The notes under the pieces: generated by a model
The model's database searches: none
What the model saw: the letters and a program-made list of their open reading frames with translations, nothing else
Told to the model about the DNA's origin: nothing
Assembly: GCA_050296515.1 (NCBI GenBank)
Contig: JBNKRJ010000019.1
Span: forward strand, 46,121-110,120
Source of the DNA: NBLH01 sp050296515
Lineage (GTDB): Bacteria; Bacteroidota; Bacteroidia; Bacteroidales; NBLH01
Direction: 5' to 3'
Length of the DNA: 64,000 bases
Translations under genes and position numbers: made by a program
Shown: positions 26,542 through 35,324 of the stretch, piece after piece
How the letters are laid out: every line of letters starts with the position of its first letter
Position numbering within the stretch: the stretch's first letter is position 1

Positions 26542-27684
26542 CTAAGCTGCTTTTACACGCAGCAATTTTACCAACTTCAATGCAAGATCTAAAAAGATGA
26601 TCTTGCCTGTCCCATTTCTTTCAATATGTTTGTACGCCAGGTTAAATTCTTGTGAGATACCTGTAATATTATTTGCGTGGATAAAGTTAAAAAATTTTGA
26701 CGAAAAACCTTTTTCTTCATCATTAAGTCCGTTTAAATCAGTTAAATCGCCATTCATCGAATTTAATATATAGTTTTCCCGAAACATTCTTAGCGCATAG
26801 CTAATAAAATTCTTTTGGCGCTCCCTGCTTAATTTACAAATCTCATCAACCCATGAAGTTACTTCTATCACTTTTGCACCATAACACAATCGCATAATCT
26901 CAACATACATCTTGAAATTATACTTCTCAATCTCACCAGCTTGAAGTAAATCAAGTGCTTTAAATAGGCTACCATTCGAAATTTTAGCAATATAATTCGC
27001 TTTTTCTTTCTCAAGTTTATGTGTCCAAATCAAGTGCTGAGTTAAACTTTCATCATCAATTCTTGGAATTTTTATAAACTGAGAACGGGAACGAATGGTA
27101 TTAATAATTTGCTCAGGAAAATCAGATACCAATAAAAACAATGTTTTTGAAGGAGGTTCTTCAATCATTTTCAGTAATTTATTTGCCGATGCCGGGTTCA
27201 TTTTTTCCGGCAACCAAATAATCATAATTTTATACTCAGCTTCAAATGTTTTTAGGCTTAATTTTCTGATAATCTCACTGCTTTCGTGAGCAAAAATCCC
27301 AGCCTGAGAATTTTCGTTCCCCATTTTCTCAAGCCAGATATTTAAATTTAGTTTATCGTTATTCAACAAAAAGTCACGCCATTCACTAATAAAATTATCA
27401 CTAACCGGTTTATCAAACTTCTTTGTTCTTACAACGGGGTAAACAAAATGTAAATCGGGGTGAATAAGCTTTTCATATTTTTTGCACGAGGGACAAACTC
27501 CACAAGAATCTTTTTCTGTTCGTTGGGTACATGAAATGTACTGTGCATAGGCTATTGCCAATTGCAATTTACCAGTGCCTTCAGGGCCATTTAATAATTG
27601 AGCATGACTTATCCTGTTTTTTTGAACAGTTTGTATAAATCGCTCAATTACATCCCTTTGTCCTATAATCTTTTTAAACTGCAT
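26542..27684 (-). CDS. holB: DNA polymerase III delta' subunit
   Basis: This clamp-loader subunit has 380 residues. The N-terminal AAA+ domain holds the nucleotide loop LLNGPEGTGKLQLA and the zinc-binding cysteines SCTQRTEKDSCGVCPSCKKYEKLIHPD; the P-loop is of the degenerate, non-hydrolysing kind usual for delta'. The sensor region reads PASANKLLKMIEEPPSKTLFLLVSD and IRSRSQFIKIPRI (SRSQ in place of the usual SRC). The C-terminal collar domain follows. It is the first gene of a five-gene minus-strand unit ending at 22914. Confidence 0.93.
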   Translation of the reverse strand: MQFKKIIGQRDVIERFIQTVQKNRISHAQLLNGPEGTGKLQLAIAYAQYISCTQRTEKDSCGVCPSCKKYEKLIHPDLHFVYPVVRTKKFDKPVSDNFISEWRDFLLNNDKLNLNIWLEKMGNENSQAGIFAHESSEIIRKLSLKTFEAEYKIMIIWLPEKMNPASANKLLKMIEEPPSKTLFLLVSDFPEQIINTIRSRSQFIKIPRIDDESLTQHLIWTHKLEKEKANYIAKISNGSLFKALDLLQAGEIEKYNFKMYVEIMRLCYGAKVIEVTSWVDEICKLSRERQKNFISYALRMFRENYILNSMNGDLTDLNGLNDEEKGFSSKFFNFIHANNITGISQEFNLAYKHIERNGTGKIIFLDLALKLVKLLRVKAA

Positions 27685-28005
27685 TCTCCTAACCCTAATT
27701 TAAACCGCGCCACAAAAATATAAAAAACCTGCAATTTTTGATTTTGGGAACAATCCTACCTGGAATAATTTGCTTACAATAATAAAAGTTTATAGCAGAT
27801 AATTTTAGAAAGAATCATTGAAGGACATTGCCGATCGTAATAAATATTCAGATCTTAACTGCTTAAGTTTCAATTGCTGAAAAAAAGAAATTGCAACTTA
27901 TTTGTTTATTCTTTTGTTAAATTAAAAGATTATCAAACCTTATATCACAATTATTTCTTAATTTTGGACAACTTTTAGAATATTAATATTAATCTATTTT
28001 TTATC
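27685..28005. other. Divergent intergenic region between holB and pgk
   Basis: The gap is AT-rich and holds the divergent promoters for holB and pgk. Besides the TAATTTTG element at 27959, no ORF, hairpin or repeat stands out. Confidence 0.5.
27959..27966 (+). promoter_or_regulatory. -7 element TAATTTTG upstream of pgk
   Basis: TAATTTTG matches TAnnTTTG exactly, 39 bases before the pgk ATG. No TTTG is seen at the -33 spacing. Confidence 0.45.
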
Positions 28006-29193
28006 ATGCAAATGATTGATAATTTTAACTTTTCGGGCAAAAAAGCAATTGTCCGGGTAGATTTTAATGTGCCTCTGGATGCTGATTTTAAGGTGAGTGA
28101 CGACACCCGCATCGTTGGAGCATTACCTACTATTAACAAGGTTTTAAATGATGGCGGTGCGGTTATTTTAATGTCGCATTTAGGACGCCCAGGCGGTGTA
28201 CCTGCTGAAAAATATTCATTAAAACATGTTATTCCATCATTATCTAAGCATTTAGGTGGAAAAGAAATCAAATTTGCAGATGACTGCATTAGTGATGAGG
28301 CTCAGGAGCTAAAAAAGTCGCTAAAAATGGGCGAAATCCTGTTACTTGAAAACCTTCGGTTTTATAAAGAGGAGGACAAAAACAAAGAAGGAATGCCTGA
28401 ATTTGCTAAGAAACTTGCGCAAGGAACTGATGTTTATATTAATGACGCTTTTGGAACAGCACACCGTGCACACGCTTCAACAGCTATTATTGCTGACTAT
28501 GTGGAGGTAAAAATGGCTGGTTATCTGCTTGAAAAGGAAATTAAGTTTTTAGGAGAAACTGTGGCTAATCCTGAAAAACCTTTCGTTGCAATTGTAGGTG
28601 GTGCAAAAGTTTCGGGAAAGTTAGAGGTACTTACTTCACTAATTGAAAAAGTGGATACTATTTTAATTGGTGGTGGTATGGCATATACTTTCTTAAAAGC
28701 ACAAGGCCATAAAATAGGAAATTCCCTGGTTGAAGAAGAACTAATTGACACTGCGAAAAAAATTCTGATAGATGCAGAATCAAAAGGAGTTAAATTTTTG
28801 CTTCCGGTTGATAACTTAGCTGCCGATAAATTTGATAATGACGCAAACATTGAAACAGTTGGAGTAGAAATTCCTGATGGAACAATGGCTTTAGATATTG
28901 GCCCTGAAACTATTAAGCTTTATGCTGAAGAAATTGCAAAATCAAAGACAGTGGTTTGGAACGGCCCAATGGGATGTTTTGAAATGCCTAACTTTGCTAA
29001 AGGCACATTTGGAGTTTGCCAGGCTGTAGCTGATTCTGATGCAATTTCAATTATTGGTGGTGGTGATTCTGTCGCTGCTGTTAACCAAAGTGGTCTTGCT
29101 GACAAAATGAGTCACATCTCAACTGGCGGTGGAGCATCACTTGAATTTTTAGAAGGAAAAGAACTTCCTGGTATTAAGGCTGTTAAGGGCTAA
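28006..29193 (+). CDS. pgk: Phosphoglycerate kinase
   Basis: This glycolytic enzyme makes ATP from 1,3-bisphosphoglycerate. The 395 residues contain the signature VRVDFNVPLD, the substrate histidine and arginine in MSHLGRPGG, LLENLRFYKEE, DAFGTAHRAHAS, the hinge VAIVGGAKVSGKL and the nucleotide-site GGGDSVAAV with STGGGASLEFLEG at the end. The length is normal. It is monocistronic, with its own promoter and a good terminator at 29239. Confidence 0.97.
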   Translation: MQMIDNFNFSGKKAIVRVDFNVPLDADFKVSDDTRIVGALPTINKVLNDGGAVILMSHLGRPGGVPAEKYSLKHVIPSLSKHLGGKEIKFADDCISDEAQELKKSLKMGEILLLENLRFYKEEDKNKEGMPEFAKKLAQGTDVYINDAFGTAHRAHASTAIIADYVEVKMAGYLLEKEIKFLGETVANPEKPFVAIVGGAKVSGKLEVLTSLIEKVDTILIGGGMAYTFLKAQGHKIGNSLVEEELIDTAKKILIDAESKGVKFLLPVDNLAADKFDNDANIETVGVEIPDGTMALDIGPETIKLYAEEIAKSKTVVWNGPMGCFEMPNFAKGTFGVCQAVADSDAISIIGGGDSVAAVNQSGLADKMSHISTGGGASLEFLEGKELPGIKAVKG

Positions 29194-29238
29194 TGCCGAA
29201 CATTATAACAAACTCAATTTATTAAAATATTTATGCCC

Positions 29239-29275
29239 AATCTTCAAGGAAAGTCCATTCCTTGAAGATTTTTAT
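29239..29275 (+). terminator. Rho-independent terminator of pgk
   Basis: Arms AATCTTCAAGGAA (29239-29251) and TTCCTTGAAGATT (29258-29270) pair perfectly over 13 bp with a 6-base loop, followed by TTTATTT. Confidence 0.88.
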
Positions 29276-29434
29276 TTAGGTTGCAGACCTTGTTAATGTG
29301 GACAAAGTAGAACAATAAATAAGTTTTGGATAGTTTTTAACATTTGCTATATCTAGGGCTTAGTATAGAAGTTGAACGAAATACCATAATTTTTAGCTTG
29401 ATTTTAAGCTTTTGGTGTATAAATAAATTAATAA

Positions 29435-30517
29435 ATGGGAACAAAGATTTATTCAGTTATCACTGCTTCGGGAAGTTACATTCCTACTAATGTTGTTAAA
29501 AACAATTCTTTTATTGAGCAGGATTTTTATGAGGCCACCGGAGAGAAAATTGAACGCTCGGGTGAGGAAATTATCAACAAGTTTAAAGAAATTACTGATA
29601 TTGAGGAAAGAAGGTATGCTGATAACGACCATTTAGCCTCTGATTTAGGAACATTTGCTGCAGAAAATGCTTTAAAATCATCTGGAATTGATAAAGAATC
29701 CCTGGATTATATTATTGTTGCTCACAATTTTGGTGATGTTCATTACGAGCACAGACAGGTGGATACAGTTCCAACCCTGGCCTCCAGAGTAAAACTTAAC
29801 CTTAACATTCAAAACCCTGATACTGTTGCTTATGATTTGCCTTTTGGTTGCCCGGGTTGGGTACAGGCACTTATACAAGCCGACTATTATCTTAAATCAG
29901 GTGATGCCAAAAGAATATTGGTAATTGCAACAGAAACATTATCAAGAGTAACCGATCCCTATGATCGCGACAGCATGATTTTTTCGGATGGTGCTGGAGC
30001 AGTGATAGTTGAAGCTGTTGAAAGTGAAGTGCCTGTTGGTATCCTGGCCCACAAAACAAGAACGGATGCAGTGGGCTATGCCTATTTATTAAAAATGGGT
30101 GATTCATACAATCCTGAAGTAGCAAATGGTGAGCGATACATTAAAATGGACGGTCGAAAACTGTACGTTTATGCCCTCAACAATGTCCCCCCGCTTGTAA
30201 AGGAAACTATTGAAAAAGCACAATTAGATATTGATGACATTAGTAAAGTACTAATTCACCAGGCCAATGCAAAAATGGACGATGCCATGCTTGAACGTTT
30301 GTTTCGTTTATATGATAAAGATGTAATCCCTAAAGGCATTATGCCAATGACGATTGCTAAATTTGGAAATAATTCAGTTTCCACCGTCCCTATTCTTTAC
30401 GATTTAATTATGAAAAGAGAAATGAATGGTCACAAAATGGAATCAGGACAAAATATAGCAATGGTTTCGGTAGGTGCCGGAATGAATGTAAATGCGGTGA
30501 TTTATAAGATGCCATAA
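29435..30517 (+). CDS. 3-oxoacyl-ACP synthase III family protein
   Basis: This 360-residue thiolase-fold enzyme condenses an acyl-CoA with malonyl-ACP or a related substrate. The triad is visible: catalytic Cys in YDLPFGCPGWVQALI, His in KVLIHQANAKMDD and Asn in FGNNSVSTVP. The terminal VSVGAGMNVNAVIY forms the usual glycine-rich loop. It is about 30 residues longer than a typical housekeeping FabH, with insertions near the N-terminus (EQDFYEATGEKIERSGEEI) and around HRQVDTVPTLASRVK, so it is probably a FabH-like paralogue and not the sole initiator of fatty acid synthesis. No pathway genes adjoin it. Confidence 0.85.
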   Translation: MGTKIYSVITASGSYIPTNVVKNNSFIEQDFYEATGEKIERSGEEIINKFKEITDIEERRYADNDHLASDLGTFAAENALKSSGIDKESLDYIIVAHNFGDVHYEHRQVDTVPTLASRVKLNLNIQNPDTVAYDLPFGCPGWVQALIQADYYLKSGDAKRILVIATETLSRVTDPYDRDSMIFSDGAGAVIVEAVESEVPVGILAHKTRTDAVGYAYLLKMGDSYNPEVANGERYIKMDGRKLYVYALNNVPPLVKETIEKAQLDIDDISKVLIHQANAKMDDAMLERLFRLYDKDVIPKGIMPMTIAKFGNNSVSTVPILYDLIMKREMNGHKMESGQNIAMVSVGAGMNVNAVIYKMP

Positions 30518-30520
30518 TTC

Positions 30521-30586
30521 TGAAATTAGAAATTGGAACTTAGAATCTAGTTGGAAATTATTAGGGGTTCTAAGTTCTAATTTTCA
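30521..30586. repeat. Imperfect inverted repeat of GAACTTAGAA words between convergent genes
   Basis: The left arm at 30528-30545 (AGAAATTGGAACTTAGAA) pairs with 30568-30585 over 15 of 18 positions. The right arm reaches into the last codons of ispD. The word GAACTTAGAA recurs after leuS (52718-52728). It probably ends both transcripts and belongs to a family of intergenic repeats. Confidence 0.6.
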
Positions 30587-31247
30587 AAATCGCCTCCGCA
30601 TAAACCAAATCCTCAGGTGTGGTAATTTTTATGTTTTGTCGGTTGCCTTCTATCAGGTTAATTGTAGAATTATCATGAGCCTCTAGAACACTGGCATCAT
30701 CGGTAAAAGATTCCTTGTACTCTTGCTTAAAAGCAGCCAAAACAAGCTCATTTTTAAATACCTGGGGGGTTTGAATAAGTTTGTATTTTGTGCGATCAAC
30801 CATCACATTATCGCCTTCTTCATTAACTTCTCTAACCGAATCAACCAAGCTGATAACGGGTATTGCATTTCCTTTTTGTTCTGCCATTTTATAGCAATTC
30901 TCTATGGTTTGTTTATCAACCAGAGGGCGGACACCATCATGGATACCAACAATTCCTTCACCATCAATTAAGGCTAATCCATTTTTTACAGAATGAAAAC
31001 GTGCATCTCCTCCGGAAACCACTTTATGTTCGATTCTAAAGCCTTGTTTCTGACACAAATCCGTCCAAAATTGGATTTGCTCTTTTGGCAATACAACAAT
31101 GATTTCAAAAAAATTATCATAATTATAAAAGGCTTCAATGGTATGCATCAGAATGGGCTTATTTCCCAGCTGAATAAACTGTTTAGGAAGTTCACTCTTA
31201 AAACGATTCCCTTTTCCTCCTGCAACTATAATTACATACCTCTTCAT
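30570..31247 (-). CDS. ispD: 2-C-methyl-D-erythritol 4-phosphate cytidylyltransferase
   Basis: This enzyme of the non-mevalonate isoprenoid pathway couples MEP with CTP. The 225-residue GT-A fold protein has the CTP-binding loop IIVAGGKGNRFKSELPKQF, the substrate region VGIHDGVRPLVD, DRTKYKLIQTPQVF, and the terminal DDASVLEAHD and KITTPEDLVYAEAIL. The length is normal. It shares the minus strand with the lipoate ligase gene 7 bases upstream, so the two are cotranscribed. Confidence 0.95.
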   Translation of the reverse strand: MKRYVIIVAGGKGNRFKSELPKQFIQLGNKPILMHTIEAFYNYDNFFEIIVVLPKEQIQFWTDLCQKQGFRIEHKVVSGGDARFHSVKNGLALIDGEGIVGIHDGVRPLVDKQTIENCYKMAEQKGNAIPVISLVDSVREVNEEGDNVMVDRTKYKLIQTPQVFKNELVLAAFKQEYKESFTDDASVLEAHDNSTINLIEGNRQNIKITTPEDLVYAEAILKIRT

Positions 31248-31254
31248 TGATATT

Positions 31255-32244
31255 TTAAAATAAATGATCTACTAAATCTTTCAAAGTTAATCCCGCAAAA
31301 ATCTCACTATCAACTAATTGACTTATTGCTTTAGTGAGATTTTCTTTATCATGACGTTCTCCTGTTAAAAGAGTATTTAGTTTAGTACCTTGCATCTCAT
31401 TCAATAAATCCCCTGAAAATTTTGCATCCAAAATAATGCCTTTTTTTATTGAAAGCTCAATATTTAAAACACCTTGAGGTTTCTCAATTTTTCTGCTCAA
31501 AATATATTTTGGAGAATATCCATAAATCCATTCCCACTGAGTATACTTTTCATGCTTTAGTTTCTCTATTGCTTTCTTTTCATTTTCTGATAGTTCATAT
31601 AAACTTGCATTTTCATATTTTACCAAGATATGATCTATCAATGCTTTTCTAAATTCATCAAGGCTGATTTCAGTGTTTAAATGAGGTAAAATATTCGTCA
31701 CCTTGCTTCTTACCGATTGGACCGCTTTATCAGTATATTTCCCTTCTTTAACTTTTATCGTCTCATCAAGCGTATCTAAATCAGAATTAAAAAGCAAAGT
31801 GCCATGATGAATAACACGTTGTTTGAAAATATGTTCTGCATTGCCTGAGATCTTTTTATTATTAATAATCAAATCATTCCGTTTGTTTCGTACAGCATTT
31901 GCTCCAAGGTTATTCAATACCTCAAGTATATCATTTGTATACTTCGTAAAATCAACCATTTTTCCCTGCTCACCTGTCATAATATAGGTAAAATTCAGGT
32001 TTCCTAAATCGTGGTATACAGTTCCTCCTCCAGAAAGTCTCCGTGCTACTTTTATATTTCTCTCAGAAATAAAATCATGATTAATCTCAGCATGAATGTT
32101 TTGATGTTTTCCAACAACCACTGTAGGCACATTTTGCCAAAGCATAAACACATTTTCCTGCCTGTTTTTAAGCAAATACTCCTCTGTGGCAAGGTTAAAA
32201 AAAGGATCAGTACAATAGTTATTGATGCAAAGTAATTTTTTCAC
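31255..32244 (-). CDS. lplA: Lipoate-protein ligase
   Basis: This cytoplasmic enzyme attaches lipoate to the lipoyl domains of 2-oxoacid dehydrogenases or GcvH. The catalytic domain has TDPFFNLATEEYLL, the lipoyl-AMP loop ARRLSGGGTVYHDLGNLNF, and GNAEHIFKQRVIHHGTLLFNSD with the region of the catalytic lysine. The C-terminal accessory domain runs from about 245 on. The frame opens at TTG 32262, but homologues start close to KKLLCINN, so the GTG at 32244 is preferred (329 residues). It lies 7 bases upstream of ispD. Confidence 0.92.
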   Translation of the reverse strand: MKKLLCINNYCTDPFFNLATEEYLLKNRQENVFMLWQNVPTVVVGKHQNIHAEINHDFISERNIKVARRLSGGGTVYHDLGNLNFTYIMTGEQGKMVDFTKYTNDILEVLNNLGANAVRNKRNDLIINNKKISGNAEHIFKQRVIHHGTLLFNSDLDTLDETIKVKEGKYTDKAVQSVRSKVTNILPHLNTEISLDEFRKALIDHILVKYENASLYELSENEKKAIEKLKHEKYTQWEWIYGYSPKYILSRKIEKPQGVLNIELSIKKGIILDAKFSGDLLNEMQGTKLNTLLTGERHDKENLTKAISQLVDSEIFAGLTLKDLVDHLF

Positions 32245-32281
32245 AAATTTAATTTTGCGCAAAGATATTTAATTTTGGCTG

Positions 32282-32911
32282 CTATTTGGATAGAATAGCA
32301 AACTCCTTACTTATATTTTCCCTGGCAGCATGTTCAAAGTTTTTATAAAACTCTGAAGTTTTATAAATTCTTTCCTGAGCCAAAAAATGTTCCAGCACTT
32401 TTCTTCGCCCTTTGTTATAAAGTGGTTTCGGATAAATTTTATATTCCTGCCTGATTTGTTTGATATACTCCTCGTATTCTGCCCATGGAGCTCCCAGTTT
32501 CTCCAAATCAAAATCTAGAAAAAGGTCTAAATCGTTGTCATTTATAGGGTTTAAATGGCTTTTGGTTGCCAATATGAAATTTTTGCATTTTTCAATTTTA
32601 TCAGTTTCAATACCTAGTTGTTTCAAATGAGCTTCAGCCAATTCAGCACTCTTCTCTTCATTATTGTTTTTTGTGGCAGAATATACTACATCATGATAAA
32701 AAATGGAAAGCTGTATATTTCTAATATCCAATATATTATCAAAGTATTTTATACTTAAATCAAGTAATTGCTTAACATGAATTAGGGTATGATAATACCG
32801 TCCTTTTTCAGAATAGGCTGAACTGATTTTCTGCCAAAATTCATCGGCTAATTTTTCGTCAGTACTCATCTTTTTTAATAAATGAACCCAGATGTCTTTT
32901 ACCTTTTTCAT
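32282..32911 (-). CDS. Predicted HD-superfamily metal-dependent phosphohydrolase
   Basis: This 209-residue all-helical protein has the metal ligands of the HD fold in YYHTLIHVKQLLD (first His), the HD pair in SIFYHDVVY, and a distal aspartate in LDLFLDFDLEKLG. The family includes small predicted nucleotide phosphohydrolases found in most Bacteroidota; a substrate is not known. It is upstream of the lipoate ligase gene on the same strand (about 20-37 bases, depending on that start), so the three genes to ispD may form one transcript. Confidence 0.8.
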   Translation of the reverse strand: MKKVKDIWVHLLKKMSTDEKLADEFWQKISSAYSEKGRYYHTLIHVKQLLDLSIKYFDNILDIRNIQLSIFYHDVVYSATKNNNEEKSAELAEAHLKQLGIETDKIEKCKNFILATKSHLNPINDNDLDLFLDFDLEKLGAPWAEYEEYIKQIRQEYKIYPKPLYNKGRRKVLEHFLAQERIYKTSEFYKNFEHAARENISKEFAILSK

Positions 32912-32944
32912 AACAAAATAAATACTAGTGACATGTCAAGGCTA

Positions 32945-32999
32945 ATTTGTCAGGTAACAACACCTGACAAATGCACCAGCCAGGTGTTGTCACCTGGCT
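32945..32999. repeat. Two tandem hairpins built on CAGGT/ACCTG
   Basis: Hairpin 1 has arms ATTTGTCAGGT (32945-32955) and ACCTGACAAAT (32962-32972), a perfect 11 bp. Hairpin 2 has arms AGCCAGGTG (32978-32986) and CACCTGGCT (32991-32999), a perfect 9 bp with a TTGT loop. A further CACCAGGTG palindrome lies at about 33028-33036. They lie before the HD phosphohydrolase start and related AAACCTGnCAGGTTT palindromes flank the gap at 57853-57932. Confidence 0.75.
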
Positions 33000-33125
33000 A
33001 ATTACCAGGATATCATACTTGACTTGACACCAGGTGTACATTTCAAAGGTAAATTTTAATTACCTATTTGACTCTATTATACCTAAATTTGTGTGATTTT
33101 TGAAAGAGTTTGAAAATGGAAGCTC

Positions 33126-33168
33126 GAAGCACGAAGAATTGAGGCATGTTTCCATTTCTTCGTGCTTC
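33126..33168. repeat. Inverted repeat GAAGCACGAAGAA
   Basis: Arms GAAGCACGAAGAA (33126-33138) and TTCTTCGTGCTTC (33156-33168) pair perfectly over 13 bp with a 17-base loop, inside a GGAAGC/CTTCC-rich stretch. It lies directly before radC and argues against any radC start upstream of 33227. Confidence 0.75.
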
Positions 33169-33226
33169 CAACTTCCCCCTTCCATCTTCAAAAAAAATAC
33201 TATATATTCGTTTTACAATTATTAGT

Positions 33227-33937
33227 ATGGAAAACAAACTACCAATCACCAACTGGGCAATTGAAGACAGGCCAAGAGAAAAATTATTGGCCAAAGGAAT
33301 TCAAAGTCTTTCAGATGCTGAGTTAATCGCTATTTTAATTGGCTCGGGAAGCCGAAACGAGAGTGCAGTTGAGCTTTCGAAAAGAATTTTGGCAAGTGTG
33401 AAAAATAATTTAAACCAGCTTGGCAAGCTATCTATCAGCGATTTGCAAAATTTTAAAGGGATAGGTGAAGCAAAAGCAATTTCAATTGTCGCAGCCATGG
33501 AATTAGGTAAACGTAGAAAAGTTTCAGATGTACTTGAGCGAGAGAAAATTGGATCCAGTAAGGATGCTTTTGAGCTATTTACACCTATTTTAGGTGATTT
33601 GCCACACGAGGAGTTTTGGGTATTATTTTTAGATCGAGCCAATAAAATCATCGATAAACAAAGAACCAGTCAAGGTGGTGTTTCAGGAACTGTTATTGAT
33701 ATTCGAATGATTTTAAAGCAAGCAATTGAAAAACTGGCATCAGGAATTATACTTTGCCACAATCATCCGTCAGGGAATCCTCAACCTAGTAAGAGTGATA
33801 TTGATATCACAAGAAAATTGAAAGAAGCAGCCGGATTTATGGATATAAATGTGCTGGATCATATTATTGTAACTGATGGTGAATATTTTAGCTTTGTAGA
33901 TGAATCTCTTATGAAGGACATCGCAAATAAAAAATAG
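33227..33937 (+). CDS. radC: RadC family JAMM-domain protein
   Basis: This 236-residue protein has an N-terminal helix-hairpin-helix region (ISDLQNFKGIGEAKAISIVAAMELGKR) and a C-terminal MPN/JAMM metalloprotease-like domain with the zinc motif LCHNHPSGNPQPSKSDIDIT. RadC was once linked to DNA repair; its real role is unsettled. The frame runs further upstream to 33146 but that part overlaps a repeat, and the conserved start ENKLPITNWAIEDRPREKLL fixes the ATG at 33227. It is divergent from the HD gene and ends 67 bases before the polysaccharide deacetylase gene. Confidence 0.93.
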   Translation: MENKLPITNWAIEDRPREKLLAKGIQSLSDAELIAILIGSGSRNESAVELSKRILASVKNNLNQLGKLSISDLQNFKGIGEAKAISIVAAMELGKRRKVSDVLEREKIGSSKDAFELFTPILGDLPHEEFWVLFLDRANKIIDKQRTSQGGVSGTVIDIRMILKQAIEKLASGIILCHNHPSGNPQPSKSDIDITRKLKEAAGFMDINVLDHIIVTDGEYFSFVDESLMKDIANKK

Positions 33938-34004
33938 CCTTGAAAAAAGGATTTGATTAATTATTAACCTGTTAGATATTAATAACAAAAAAGAAACCTA
34001 GCTT

Positions 34005-35324
34005 TTGGCCAGTAAAATATTAATATACAGTAAATTAACAACAAGTAGGCTCGAATATATTTTCTCTTTCTTTTTTAAAGAACTTTTTGGTATTGATTAC
34101 GAATTGGTAACTGATTATGATTATTTTAAACAATCAGAACTGTATAAGTTCATTTATTCCAGAGAGGACCTTTCTGATAAAAACTTTTGTTTAAAAGCAC
34201 ATTCACTGCTTTTTGAAAGTGAAATCAGAAAAGTTTCCATAGATTATTTTGAAAGTTCTGGATATCCAGCCTTTTTCAAAAGCTCAGATGATTCATTTTT
34301 CCCATTTGATGTTTTCGCAGCTTCATTTTTCCTAATTAGCAGGTACGAAGAATATCTGGACTTTAAAGCTGATAAATTTGGAAGATTCCCAGCAAACGAA
34401 AGCATCGCTTTTAAATATAATTTTCTTGAAAAGCCAATTGTGGACACATGGCATATCATGCTTAAAAACAGACTATTAGAACTATTTCCAACGTTACAGT
34501 TTAAATCAAGAAAGTTTAATTTTTTATCAACTATTGATATTGATAATGCTTATGCACATCTTCACAAAGGCATTGTAAGAACATCCTTATCCGTGTTACA
34601 AACCGGACTAAAAACCCCTCAAAAACTAATTGGTAAAACAAAAGTATTATTAGGGCTGGAGAAGGATCCTTATGATAATTATGACTTTTTAAATGAAATT
34701 CATAAGAAATATGGCATTGAGACCATATACTTTATCCTTTTTTCAAAGTATGGGAAATACGATAAAAACCCTCCTGTTAAAAACAAGCGATTCAAGGAGT
34801 TGATAAAGAAAATTGCGAAAAACAATAAAGTTGGACTCCATCCTTCATTTCAGTCTAATTACAAGAAAGAGGCACTAATCTTAGAAAAAACTGAACTGGA
34901 AAAATTAATTGAAAAAATAATTGATCAGAGCAGGCAACACTTTTTAATGCTTAAGTTACCAGATACTTATGAAACCTTAATAAAACTGGGAATTACAAAA
35001 GACTATTCAATGGGATATTCATCTCATCCAGGATTTAGGGCAGGCACATGCACACCATTTTACTTTTTCAACCTGAAAACTGATGAACAAACCAGTTTAA
35101 GGATCACTCCCTTTGCCGTAATGGATGTTTGTTTCAAGGATTATTTGCAATGTTCACCATCTGAGGCTTTGAAAAAAATAAAAAAAATCATAACTTCCAT
35201 TAAAAAAGTAAACGGATTATTTGTAAGTTTATGGCACAATGAATCATTAGAATCAAGAAATCAACACTTTACGTGGCGCCATGTATACGAAGGAATGCTT
35301 AATGAAGCAAAAGACGGAGCTTAG
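34005..35324 (+). CDS. Polysaccharide deacetylase family protein
   Basis: The 439-residue protein has an N-terminal region of the kind seen in Bacteroidota capsule-linked deacetylases (LIYSKLTTSRLEYIFSFFFKE, FFPFDVFAASFFLISRYEEYLDF) and a C-terminal NodB-like barrel. Recognisable parts are the acidic pair in FLSTIDIDNAY, the histidine in VGLHPSFQSNY, and MGYSSHPGFRAGTCTPFYFF near the end. Metal residues are less canonical than in true chitin deacetylases, so the substrate is open. The only usable start is TTG at 34005; ATA codons follow it. The 3' end overlaps the next gene by 23 bases, which implies a joint role in surface polysaccharide modification. Confidence 0.75.
   Translation: MASKILIYSKLTTSRLEYIFSFFFKELFGIDYELVTDYDYFKQSELYKFIYSREDLSDKNFCLKAHSLLFESEIRKVSIDYFESSGYPAFFKSSDDSFFPFDVFAASFFLISRYEEYLDFKADKFGRFPANESIAFKYNFLEKPIVDTWHIMLKNRLLELFPTLQFKSRKFNFLSTIDIDNAYAHLHKGIVRTSLSVLQTGLKTPQKLIGKTKVLLGLEKDPYDNYDFLNEIHKKYGIETIYFILFSKYGKYDKNPPVKNKRFKELIKKIAKNNKVGLHPSFQSNYKKEALILEKTELEKLIEKIIDQSRQHFLMLKLPDTYETLIKLGITKDYSMGYSSHPGFRAGTCTPFYFFNLKTDEQTSLRITPFAVMDVCFKDYLQCSPSEALKKIKKIITSIKKVNGLFVSLWHNESLESRNQHFTWRHVYEGMLNEAKDGA

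Noticed and set aside
33064..33294. A 76-residue minus-strand ORF between the HD phosphohydrolase gene and radC
   Set aside because: It runs across the GAAGCACGAAGAA inverted repeat and into the radC antisense; no domain is visible.
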